Source: Karalla daura (lineage: Eukaryota; Chordata; Actinopteri; Chaetodontiformes; Leiognathidae). Taken from it: a stretch of DNA of 64,000 nt. The stretch lies in assembly GCA_029224185.1 (NCBI GenBank), contig CM055191.1, positions 25,799,805-25,863,804 of the forward strand, given 5' to 3'. The notes beneath the pieces were generated by a model. The model had not been told where the DNA came from, searched no databases, and saw only the letters and a list, made by a program, of their open reading frames with translations. Positions 48,401-61,500 of the stretch are shown here, in pieces. The position numbers and the translations under genes are program-made. The stretch's first letter is position 1. Each line of letters starts with the position of its first letter.

Positions 48401-51400
48401 AGGTTGTATGGTTTGTCAGCAGCACCTCTTCTCGACGACCATGTGCTCAGGTACCTGCTCCAATGTCTCCTCTGCTGACATGGTCATACAAAGTGATGAG
48501 GCGTCCAGCTTCAATGCACCCCAGCAGATGGCACAGGCCCTGGGAGACTCCCAGAGTTTGAAAGGGCCCCCTCAGCATTGGGCATGTCCAATCTCTTCTT
48601 AGCACCGGGCCGACATGCGGGATTGCTTAAAAATCAGCTCTCGTTTCGCTCTTTTCACGCTGCTCCCAGCCACACCCGAAGCAGCAGACAAATTCTTTTT
48701 TCCAGTTTTGTAGGAAGATTGGTGCTCTCTCATGCGGGGCAGGCCATAAACCCGTGCGCCTTGTGAAATTTAAACGACGAGCCTCATCGTAGGCCCAGTG
48801 CAGCTTTTTCTCTCCATAAGCCCCCATTCATTGTCCCACCACTGCCATCAATGTTAAACGTTACACTACTCCTCGCGACTGTGGCCACAGTTCTCATAGT
48901 ACACACACCAAATCGTGTCAGGGCGTTCTGGAGACTGTCCCCTACGGCGTGACAGTGAGCTCATATTCCAGATAGGTGAAAGCGCAGTCTCCATAGAGCC
49001 AAATGTTTATCACTTGGCCAATTTGGCTTTTTCCCATAAGAATGAATGGGAAAAACAGAACTCCACAAACAAACATTCGCAACTTTGCCATTCTTTGACT
49101 TTGAAACTTCATTTTCATTTCAAAAATTGAAGAATCTTGTGGCTTGTTTTTGTAGCGAGTTGCACGCTGATAGGTTGTATGGTTTGTCAGCAGCACCTCT
49201 TCTCGACGACCATGTGCTCAGGTACCTGCTCCAATGTCTCCTCTGCTGACATGGTCATACAAAGTGATGAGGCGTCCAGCTTCAATGCACCCCAGCAGAT
49301 GGCACAGGCCCTGGGAGACTCCCAGAGTTTGAAAGGGCCCCCTCAGCATTGGGCATGTCCAATCTCTTCTTAGCACCGGGCCGACATGCGGGATTGCTTA
49401 AAAATCAGCTCTCGTTTCGCTCTTTTCACGCTGCTCCCAGCCACACCCGAAGCAGCAGACAAATTCTTTTTTCCAGTTTTGTAGGAAGATTGGTGCTCTC
49501 TCATGCGGGGCAGGCCATAAACCCGTGCGCCTTGTGAAATTTAAACGACGAGCCTCATCGTAGGCCCAGTGCAGCCTTTTCTCTCCATGAGCCCCCATTC
49601 ATTGTCCCACCACTGCCATCAATGCTAAACGCTACACTACTCGCGACTGTGGCCACAGTTCTCATAGTACACACACCAAATCGTGTCAGGGCGTTCTGGA
49701 AACTCTCCCCTACGGCTTGACAGTTAGCTCATATTCCAGATTTGGGAAAGCGTTGTCTCCATAGAGCCAAATGTTTATCACTTGGCCAATTTGGCTTTTT
49801 CCCATAAGAATGAATGGGAAAAACAGAAATCCACAAACAAACATTCGCAACGTTGCCATACTTTGACTTTGAAACTTCATTTTCATTTCAAAAATTGAAG
49901 AATCTTGTGGTGTGTTTGTAGAGCGAGTTGCACGCTGATAGTTTGTATGGTTTTTCAGCAGCACCTCTTCTCGACGACCATGTGCTCAAGTACCTGCTCC
50001 ATTGTCTGCTCTGCTGACATGGTAATACAAAGTGATGAGGCGTCCAGCTTCAATGCACCCCAGCAGATGGCACAGGCCCTGGGAGACTCCCAGAGTTTGA
50101 AAGGGCCCCCTCAGCATTGGGCATGTCCAATCTCTTCTTAGCACCGGGCCGACATGCGGGATCGCTTAAAAATCAGCTCTCGTTTCGCTCTTTTCACGCT
50201 GCTCCCAGCCACACCCGAAGCAGCAGACAAATTCTTTTTTCCAGTTTTGTAGGAAGATTGGTGCTCTCTCATGCGGGGCAGGCCATAAACCCGTGCGCCT
50301 TGTGAAATTTAAACGACGAGCCTCATCGTAGGCCCAGTGCAGCCTTTTCTCTCCATAAGCCCCCATTCATTGTCCCACCACTGCCATCAATGTTAAACGT
50401 TACACTACTCCTCGCGACTGTGGCCACAGTTCTCATAGTACACACACCAAATCGTGTCAGGGCGTTCTGGAGACTGTCCCCTACGGCGTGACAGTGAGCT
50501 CATATTCCAGATAGGTGAAAGCGCAGTCTCCATAGAGCCAAATGTTTATCACTTGGCCAAATAGGTTCTTTCCCATAAGAATGAATGGGGAATAGAGAAC
50601 TCCACAAACAAACATTCGCAACGTTGCCATACTTTGACTTTGAAACTTCATTTTCATTTCAAATTGAAGAATCTTGTAGTGTGTTTGTGTAGCGAGTTGC
50701 ACGCTGATAGGTTGTATGGTTTTTCAGCAGCACCTCTTCTCGACGACCATGTGCTCCGGTTCCTGCCCCATTGTCTCCTCTGCTGACATGGTCATACAAA
50801 GTGATGAGGCGTCCACCTTCAATGCACCCCAGCAGATGGCACAGGCCCTGGGAGACTCCCAGAGTTTGAAAGGGCCCCCTCAGCATTGGGCATGTCCAAT
50901 CTCTTCTTAGCACCGGGCCGACATGCGGGATCGCTTAAAAATCAGCTCTCGTTTCGCTCTTTTCACGCTGCTCCCAGTCACACCCGAAGCAGCAGACAAA
51001 TTCTTTTTTCCAGTGTTGTAGGAACATTGGTGCTCTCTCATGCGGGGCAGGCCATAAACCCGTGCGCCTTGTGAAATTTAAACGACGAGCCTCATCGTAG
51101 GCCCAGGGCAGCCTTTTCTCTCCATGAGCCCCCATTCATTGTCCCACCACAGCCATCAATGTTAAACGTTACACTACTCCTCGCGTCTGTGGCCACAGTT
51201 CTCATAGTACACACACCAAATCGTGTCAGGGCGTTCTGGAGACTGTCCCCTACGGCGTGACAGTTAGCTCATATTCCAGATTTGGGAAAGCGTTGTCTCC
51301 ATAGAGCCAAATGTTTATCACTTGGCCAATTTGGCTTTTTCCCATAAGAATGAATGGGAAAAACAGAAATCCACAAACAAACATTCGCAACGTTGCCATA

Positions 51401-54400
51401 CTTTGACTTTGAAACTTCATTTTCATTTCAAAAATTGAAGAATCTTGTGGTGTGTTTGTAGAGCGAGTTGCACGCTGATAGTTTGTATGGTTTTTCAGCA
51501 GCACCTCTTCTCGACGACCATGTGCTCAAGTACCTGCTCCATTGTCTGCTCTGCTGACATGGTAATACAAAGTGATGAGGCGTCCAGCTTCAATGCACCC
51601 CAGCAGATGGCACAGGCCCTGGGAGACTCCCAGAGTTTGAAAGGGCCCCCTCAGCATTGGGCATGTCCAATCTCTTCTTAGCACCGGGCCGACATGCGGG
51701 ATCGCTTAAAAATCAGCTCTCGTTTCGCTCTTTTCACGCTGCTCCCAGCCACACCCGAAGCAGCAGACAAATTCTTTTTTCCAGTTTTGTAGGAAGATTG
51801 GTGCTCTCTCATGCGGGGCAGGCCATAAACCCGTGCGCCTTGTGAAATTTAAACGACGAGCCTCATCGTAGGCCCAGTGCAGCCTTTTCTCTCCATAAGT
51901 CCCCATTCATTGTCCCACCACTGCCATCAATGTTAAACGTTACACTACTCCTCGCGACTGTGGCCACAGTTCTCATAGTACACACACCAAATCGTGTCAG
52001 GGCGTTCTGGAGACTGTCCCCTACGGCGTGACAGTGAGCTCATATTCCAGATAGGTGAAAGCGCAGTCTCCATAGAGCCAAATGTTTATCACTTGGCCAA
52101 ATAGGTTCTTTCCCATAAGAATGAATGGGGAATAGAGAACTCCACAAACAAACATTCGCAACGTTGCCATACTTTGACTTTGAAACTTCATTTTCATTTC
52201 AAATTGAAGAATCTTGTAGTGTGTTTGTGTAGCGAGTTGCACGCTGATAGGTTGTATGGTTTTTCAGCAGCACCTCTTCTCGACGACCATGTGCTCCGGT
52301 TCCTGCCCCATTGTCTCCTCTGCTGACATGGTCATACAAAGTGATGAGGCGTCCACCTTCAATGCACCCCAGCAGATGGCACAGGCCCTGGGAGACTCCC
52401 AGAGTTTGAAAGGGCCCCCTCAGCATTGGGCATGTCCAATCTCTTCTTAGCACCGGGCCGACATGCGGGATCGCTTAAAAATCAGCTCTCGTTTCGCTCT
52501 TTTCACGCTGCTCCCAGTCACACCCGAAGCAGCAGACAAATTCTTTTTTCCAGTGTTGTAGGAACATTGGTGCTCTCTCATGCGGGGCAGGCCATAAACC
52601 CGTGCGCCTTGTGAAATTTAAACGACGAGCCTCATCGTAGGCCCAGGGCAGCCTTTTCTCTCCATGAGCCCCCATTCATTGTCCCACCACAGCCATCAAT
52701 GTTAAACGTTACACTACTCCTCGCGTCTGTGGCCACAGTTCTCATAGTACACACACCAAATCGTGTCAGGGCGTTCTGGAGACTGTCCCCTACGGCGTGA
52801 CAGTGAGCTCATATTCCAGATAGGTGAAAGCGCAGTCTCCATAGAGCCAAATGTTTATCACTTGGCCAATTTGGCTTTTTCCCATAAGAATGAATGGGAA
52901 AAACAGAACTCCACAAACAAACATTCGCAACTTTGCCATTCTTTGACTTTGAAACTTCATTTTCATTTCAAAAATTGAAGAATCTTGTGGCTTGTTTTTG
53001 TAGCGAGTTGCACGCTGATAGGTTGTATGGTTTGTCAGCAGCACCTCTTCTCGACGACCATGTGCTCAGGTACCTGCTCCAATGTCTCCTCTGCTGACAT
53101 GGTCATACAAAGTGATGAGGCGTCCAGCTTCAATGCACCCCAGCAGATGGCACAGGCCCTGGGAGACTCCCAGAGTTTGAAAGGGCCCCCTCAGCATTGG
53201 GCATGTCCAATCTCTTCTTAGCACCGGGCCGACATGCGGGATTGCTTAAAAATCAGCTCTCGTTTCGCTCTTTTCACGCTGCTCCCAGCCACACCCGAAG
53301 CAGCAGACAAATTCTTTTTTCCAGTTTTGTAGGAAGATTGGTGCTCTCTCATGCGGGGCAGGCCATAAACCCGTGCGCCTTGTGAAATTTAAACGACGAG
53401 CCTCATCGTAGGCCCAGTGCAGCCTTTTCTCTCCATAAGCCCCCATTCATTGTCCCACCACTGCCATCAATGTTAAACGTTACACTACTCCTCGCGACTG
53501 TGGCCACAGTTCTCATAGTACACACACCAAATCGTGTCAGGGCGTTCTGGAAACTCTCCCCTACGGCTTGACAGTTAGCTCATATTCCAGATTTGGGAAA
53601 GCGTTGTCTCCATAGAGCCAAATGTTTATCACTTGGCCAATTTGGCTTTTTCCCATAAGAATGAATGGGAAAAACAGAAATCCACAAACAAACATTCGCA
53701 ACGTTGCCATACTTTGACTTTGAAACTTCATTTTCATTTCAAAAATTGAAGAATCTTGTGGTGTGTTTGTAGAGCGAGTTGCACGCTGATAGTTTGTATG
53801 GTTTTTCAGCAGCACCTCTTCTCGACGACCATGTGCTCAAGTACCTGCTCCATTGTCTGCTCTGCTGACATGGTAATACAAAGTGATGAGGCGTCCAGCT
53901 TCAATGCACCCCAGCAGATGGCACAGGCCCTGGGAGACTCCCAGAGTTTGAAAGGGCCCCCTCAGCATTGGGCATGTCCAATCTCTTCTTAGCACCGGGC
54001 CGACATGCGGGATCGCTTAAAAATCAGCTCTCGTTTCGCTCTTTTCACGCTGCTCCCAGCCACACCCGAAGCAGCAGACAAATTCTTTTTTCCAGTTTTG
54101 TAGGAAGATTGGTGCTCTCTCATGCGGGGCAGGCCATAAACCCGTGCGCCTTGTGAAATTTAAACGACGAGCCTCATCGTAGGCCCAGTGCAGCCTTTTC
54201 TCTCCATAAGTCCCCATTCATTGTCCCACCACTGCCATCAATGTTAAACGTTACACTACTCCTCGCGACTGTGGCCACAGTTCTCATAGTACACACACCA
54301 AATCGTGTCAGGGCGTTCTGGAGACTGTCCCCTACGGCGTGACAGTGAGCTCATATTCCAGATAGGTGAAAGCGCAGTCTCCATAGAGCCAAATGTTTAT

Positions 54401-57400
54401 CACTTGGCCAAATAGGTTCTTTCCCATAAGAATGAATGGGGAATAGAGAACTCCACAAACAAACATTCGCAACGTTGCCATACTTTGACTTTGAAACTTC
54501 ATTTTCATTTCAAATTGAAGAATCTTGTAGTGTGTTTGTGTAGCGAGTTGCACGCTGATAGGTTGTATGGTTTTTCAGCAGCACCTCTTCTCGACGACCA
54601 TGTGCTCCGGTTCCTGCCCCATTGTCTCCTCTGCTGACATGGTCATACAAAGTGATGAGGCGTCCACCTTCAATGCACCCCAGCAGATGGCACAGGCCCT
54701 GGGAGACTCCCAGAGTTTGAAAGGGCCCCCTCAGCATTGGGCATGTCCAATCTCTTCTTAGCACCGGGCCGACATGCGGGATCGCTTAAAAATCAGCTCT
54801 CGTTTCGCTCTTTTCACGCTGCTCCCAGTCACACCCGAAGCAGCAGACAAATTCTTTTTTCCAGTGTTGTAGGAACATTGGTGCTCTCTCATGCGGGGCA
54901 GGCCATAAACCCGTGCGCCTTGTGAAATTTAAACGACGAGCCTCATCGTAGGCCCAGGGCAGCCTTTTCTCTCCATGAGCCCCCATTCATTGTCCCACCA
55001 CAGCCATCAATGTTAAACGTTACACTACTCCTCGCGTCTGTGGCCACAGTTCTCATAGTACACACACCAAATCGTGTCAGGGCGTTCTGGAGACTGTCCC
55101 CTACGGCGTGACAGTGAGCTCATATTCCAGATAGGTGAAAGCGCAGTCTCCATAGAGCCAAATGTTTATCACTTGGCCAATTTGGCTTTTTCCCATAAGA
55201 ATGAATGGGAAAAACAGAACTCCACAAACAAACATTCGCAACTTTGCCATTCTTTGACTTTGAAACTTCATTTTCATTTCAAAAATTGAAGAATCTTGTG
55301 GCTTGTTTTTGTAGCGAGTTGCACGCTGATAGGTTGTATGGTTTGTCAGCAGCACCTCTTCTCGACGACCATGTGCTCAGGTACCTGCTCCAATGTCTCC
55401 TCTGCTGACATGGTCATACAAAGTGATGAGGCGTCCAGCTTCAATGCACCCCAGCAGATGGCACAGGCCCTGGGAGACTCCCAGAGTTTGAAAGGGCCCC
55501 CTCAGCATTGGGCATGTCCAATCTCTTCTTAGCACCGGGCCGACATGCGGGATTGCTTAAAAATCAGCTCTCGTTTCGCTCTTTTCACGCTGCTCCCAGC
55601 CACACCCGAAGCAGCAGACAAATTCTTTTTTCCAGTTTTGTAGGAAGATTGGTGCTCTCTCATGCGGGGCAGGCCATAAACCCGTGCGCCTTGTGAAATT
55701 TAAACGACGAGCCTCATCGTAGGCCCAGTGCAGCCTTTTCTCTCCATAAGCCCCCATTCATTGTCCCACCACTGCCATCAATGTTAAACGTTACACTACT
55801 CCTCGCGACTGTGGCCACAGTTCTCATAGTACACACACCAAATCGTGTCAGGGCGTTCTGGAAACTCTCCCCTACGGCTTGACAGTTAGCTCATATTCCA
55901 GATTTGGGAAAGCGTTGTCTCCATAGAGCCAAATGTTTATCACTTGGCCAATTTGGCTTTTTCCCATAAGAATGAATGGGAAAAACAGAAATCCACAAAC
56001 AAACATTCGCAACGTTGCCATACTTTGACTTTGAAACTTCATTTTCATTTCAAAAATTGAAGAATCTTGTGGTGTGTTTGTAGAGCGAGTTGCACGCTGA
56101 TAGTTTGTATGGTTTTTCAGCAGCACCTCTTCTCGACGACCATGTGCTCAAGTACCTGCTCCATTGTCTGCTCTGCTGACATGGTAATACAAAGTGATGA
56201 GGCGTCCAGCTTCAATGCACCCCAGCAGATGGCACAGGCCCTGGGAGACTCCCAGAGTTTGAAAGGGCCCCCTCAGCATTGGGCATGTCCAATCTCTTCT
56301 TAGCACCGGGCCGACATGCGGGATCGCTTAAAAATCAGCTCTCGTTTCGCTCTTTTCACGCTGCTCCCAGCCACACCCGAAGCAGCAGACAAATTCTTTT
56401 TTCCAGTTTTGTAGGAAGATTGGTGCTCTCTCATGCGGGGCAGGCCATAAACCCGTGCGCCTTGTGAAATTTAAACGACGAGCCTCATCGTAGGCCCAGT
56501 GCAGCCTTTTCTCTCCATAAGTCCCCATTCATTGTCCCACCACTGCCATCAATGTTAAACGTTACACTACTCCTCGCGACTGTGGCCACAGTTCTCATAG
56601 TACACACACCAAATCGTGTCAGGGCGTTCTGGAGACTGTCCCCTACGGCGTGACAGTGAGCTCATATTCCAGATAGGTGAAAGCGCAGTCTCCATAGAGC
56701 CAAATGTTTATCACTTGGCCAAATAGGTTCTTTCCCATAAGAATGAATGGGGAATAGAGAACTCCACAAACAAACATTCGCAACGTTGCCATACTTTGAC
56801 TTTGAAACTTCATTTTCATTTCAAATTGAAGAATCTTGTGGTGTGTTTGTGTAGCGAGTTGCACGCTGATAGGTTGTATGGTTTTTCAGCAGCACCTCTT
56901 CTCGACGACCATGTGCTCCGGTTCCTGCCCCATTGTCTCCTCTGCTGACATGGTCATACAAAGTGATGAGGCGTCCACCTTCAATGCACCCCAGCAGATG
57001 GCACAGGCCCTGGGAGACTCCCAGAGTTTGAAAGGGCCCCCTCAGCATTGGGCATGTCCAATCTCTTCTTAGCACCGGGCCGACATGCAGGATCGCTTAA
57101 AAATCAGCTCTCGTTTCGCTCTTTTCACGCTGCTCCCAGTCACACCCGAAGCAGCAGACAAATTCTTTTTTCCAGTGTTGTAGGAACATTGGTGCTCTCT
57201 CATGCGGGGCAGGCCATAAACCCGTGCGCCTTGTGAAATTTAAACGACGAGCCTCATCGTAGGCCCAGGGCAGCCTTTTCTCTCCATGAGCCCCCATTCA
57301 TTGTCCCACCACAGCCATCAATGTTAAACGTTACACTACTCCTCGCGTCTGTGGCCACAGTTCTCATAGTACACACACCAAATCGTGTCAGGGCGTTCTG

Positions 57401-58589
57401 GAGACTGTCCCCTACGGCGTGACAGTGAGCTCATATTCCAGATAGGTGAAAGCGCAGTCTCCATAGAGCCAAATGTTTATCACTTGGCCAATTTGGCTTT
57501 TTCCCATAAGAATGAATGGGAAAAACAGAACTCCACAAACAAACATTCGCAACTTTGCCATTCTTTGACTTTGAAACTTCATTTTCATTTCAAAAATTGA
57601 AGAATCTTGTGGCTTGTTTTTGTAGCGAGTTGCACGCTGATAGGTTGTATGGTTTGTCAGCAGCACCTCTTCTCGACGACCATGTGCTCAGGTACCTGCT
57701 CCAATGTCTCCTCTGCTGACATGGTCATACAAAGTGATGAGGCGTCCAGCTTCAATGCACCCCAGCAGATGGCACAGGCCCTGGGAGACTCCCAGAGTTT
57801 GAAAGGGCCCCCTCAGCATTGGGCATGTCCAATCTCTTCTTAGCACCGGGCCGACATGCGGGATTGCTTAAAAATCAGCTCTCGTTTCGCTCTTTTCACG
57901 CTGCTCCCAGCCACACCCGAAGCAGCAGACAAATTCTTTTTTCCAGTTTTGTAGGAAGATTGGTGCTCTCTCATGCGGGGCAGGCCATAAACCCGTGCGC
58001 CTTGTGAAATTTAAACGACGAGCCTCATCGTAGGCCCAGTGCAGCCTTTTCTCTCCATAAGCCCCCATTCATTGTCCCACCACTGCCATCAATGTTAAAC
58101 GTTACACTACTCCTCGCGACTGTGGCCACAGTTCTCATAGTACACACACCAAATCGTGTCAGGGCGTTCTGGAAACTCTCCCCTACGGCTTGACAGTTAG
58201 CTCATATTCCAGATTTGGGAAAGCGTTGTCTCCATAGAGCCAAATGTTTATCACTTGGCCAATTTGGCTTTTTCCCATGAGAATGAATGGGAAAAACAGA
58301 AATCCACAAACAAACATTCGCAACGTTGCCATACTTTGACTTTGAAACTTCATTTTCATTTCAAAAATTGAAGAATCTTGTGGTGTGTTTGTCGAGCGAG
58401 TTGCACGCTGATAGTTTGTATGGTTTTTCAGCAGCACCTCTTCTCGACGACCATGTGCTCAAGTACCTGCTCCATTGTCTGCTCTGCTGACATGGTAATA
58501 CAAAGTGATGAGGCGTCCAGCTTCAATGCACCCCAGCAGATGGCACAGGCCCTGGGAGACTCCCAGAGTTTGAAAGGGCCCCCTCAGCA
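45496..58589. repeat. 2311-bp three-monomer higher-order repeat (P-Q-R)
   Basis: P monomers (CAGTGTTGTAGG, CCCAGGGCAGCC) start at 45496, 47807, 50886, 52426, 54737, 57048. Q monomers start with GGGATTGC and end with TTGTCTGCTC. R monomers carry GGGAATAGAG and CATTTCAAATTG and are 769 bp. P-Q-R blocks of 2311 bp start at 45496, 52426 and 54737; one block has four monomers (47807, 3079 bp), one only two (50886, 1540 bp). The last block (57048) keeps P and Q, then runs into other types. Confidence 0.8.
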
Positions 58590-61500
58590 TTGGGCATGTC
58601 CAATCTCTTCTTAGCACCGGGCCGACATGCGGGATCGCTTAAAAATCAGCTCTCGTTTCGCTCTTTTCACGCTGCTCCCTGCCACACCCGAAGCAGCAGA
58701 AAAATTCTTTTTTCCAGTTTTGTAGGAACATTGGTGCTCTCTCATGCGGGTTAGGCCATAAACCCGTGCGCCTTGTGAAATTTAAACGACGAGCCTCATT
58801 GTAGGCCCAGTGCAGCCTTTTCTCTCCATGAGCCCCCTTTCATTGTCCCACCACTGCCATCAATGCTAAACGTTACACTACTCCTCGCGTCTGTGGCCAC
58901 AGTTCTCATAGTACACACACCAAATCGTGTCAGGGCGTTCTGGAGACTGTCCCCTACGGCGTGACAGTGAGCTCATATTCCAGATAGGTGAAAGCGCAGT
59001 CTCCATAGAGCCAAATGTTTATCACTTGGCCAAATAGGTTCTTTCCCATAAGAATGAATGGGGAAAAGAGAACTCCACAAACAAACATTCGCAACGTTGC
59101 CATACTTTGACTTTGAAACTTCATTTTCATTTCAAAAATTGAAGAATCTTGTGGTGTGTTTGTGTAGCGAGTTGCACGCTGATAGGTTGTATGGTTTTTC
59201 AGCAGCACCTCTTCTCGACGACCATGTGCTCAAGTTCCTGCTCCATTGTCTCCTCTGCTGACATGGTCATACAAAGTGATGAGGCGTCCACCTTCAATGC
59301 ACCCCAGCAGATGGCACAGGCCCTGGGAGACTCCCAGAGTTTGAAAGGGCCCCCTCAGCTTTGGGCATGTCCAATCTCTTCTTTGCACCGGGCCGACATG
59401 CGGGATCGCTTAAAAATCAGCTCTCGTTTCGCTCTTTTCACGCTGCTCCCAGTCACAGCCGAAGCAGCAGACAAATTCTTTTTTCCAGTTTTGTAGGAAG
59501 ATTGGTGCTCTCTCATGCGGGGCAGGCCATAAACCCGTGCGCCTTGTGAAATTTAAACGACGAGCCTCATCGTAGGCCCAGTGCAGCCTTTTCTCTCCAT
59601 GAGCCCCCATTCATTGTCCCACCACAGCCATCAATGTTAAACGTTACACTACTCCTCGCGTCTGTGGCCACAGTTCTCATAGTACACACACCAAATCGTG
59701 TCAGGGCGTTCTGGAGACTGTCCCCTACGGCGTGACAGTGAGCTCATATTCCAGATAGGTGAAAGCGCAGTCTCCATAGAGCCAAATGTTTATCACTTGG
59801 CCAATTTGGCTTTTTCCCATAAGAATGAATGGGAAAAACAGAACTTCACAAACAAACATTCGCAACTTTGCCATTCTTTGGCTTTGAAACTTCATTTTCA
59901 TTTCAAAAATTGAAGAATCTTGTGGTGTGTTTGTGTAGCGAGTTGCACGCTGATAGGTTGTATGGTTTTTCAGCAGCACCTCTTCTCGACGACCATGTGC
60001 TCAGGTTCCTGCCCCATTGTCTCCTCTGCTGACATGGTCATACAAAGTGATGAGACGTCCAGCTTCAATGCACCCCAGCAGATGGCACAGGCCCTGGGAG
60101 ACTCCCAGAGTTTGAAAGGGCCCCCTCAGCATTGGGCATGTCCAATCTCTTCTTAGCACCGGGCCGACATGCGGGATCGCTTAAAAATCAGCTCTCGTTT
60201 CGCTCTTTTCACGCTGCTCCCAGCCACACCCGAAGCAGCAGACAAATTATTTTTTCCAGTTTTGTAGGAACATTGGTGCTCTCTCATGCGGGGCAGGCCA
60301 TAAACCCGTGCGCCTTGTGAAATTTAAACGACGAGCCTCATCGTAGGCCCAGTGCAGCCTTTTCTCTCCATAAGCCCCCATTCATTGTCCAACCGCTGCC
60401 ATCAATGTTAAACGTTACACTACTCCTCGCGACTGTGGCCACAGTTCTCATAGTACACACACCAAATCGTGTCAGGGCGTTCTGGAGACTGTCCCCTACG
60501 GCGTGACAGTGAGCTCATATTCCAGATAGGTGAAAGCGCAGTCTCCATAGAGCCAAATGTTTATCACTTGGCCAATTTGGCTTTTTCCCATAAGAATGAA
60601 TGGGAAAAACAGAACTCCACAAACAAACATTCGCAACTTTGCCATACTTTGACTTTGAAACTTCATTTTCATTTCAAAAATTGAAGAATCTTGTGGTGTG
60701 TTTGTAGAGCGAGTTGCACGCTGATAGTTTGTATGGTTTTTCAGCAGCACCTCTTCTCGACGACCATGTGCTCAAGTACCTGCTCCATTGTCTGCTCTGC
60801 TGACATGGTAATACAAAGTGATGAGGCGTCCAGCTTCAATGCACCCCAGCAGATGGCACAGGCCCTGGGAGACTCCCAGAGTTTGAAAGGGCCCCCTCAG
60901 CATTGGGCATGTCCAATCTCTTCTTAGCACCGGGCCGACATGCGGGATCGCTTAAAAATCAGCTCTCGTTTCGCTCTTTTCACGCTGCTCCCAGCCACAC
61001 CCGAAGCAGCAGACAAATTCTTTTTTCCAGTTTTGTAGGAAGATTGGTGCTCTCTCATGCGGGGCAGGCCATAAACCCGTGCCCCTTGTGAAATTTAAAC
61101 GACGAGCCTCATCGTAGGCCCAGTGCAGCCTTTTCTCTCCATAAGTCCCCATTCATTGTCCCACCACTGCCATCAATGTTAAACGTTACACTACTCCTCG
61201 TGACTGTGGCCACAGTTCTCATAGTACACACACCAAATCGTGTCAGGGCGTTCTGGAGACTGTCCCCTACGGCGTGACAGTGAGCTCATATTCCAGATAG
61301 GTGAAAGCGCAGTCTCCATAGAGCCAAATGTTTATCACTTGGCCAAATAGGTTCTTTCCCATAAGAATGAATGGGGAATAGAGAACTCCACAAACAAACA
61401 TTCGCAACGTTGCCATACTTTGACTTTGAAACTTCATTTTCATTTCAAATTGAAGAATCTTGTGGTGTGTTTGTGTAGCGAGTTGCACGCTGATAGGTTG

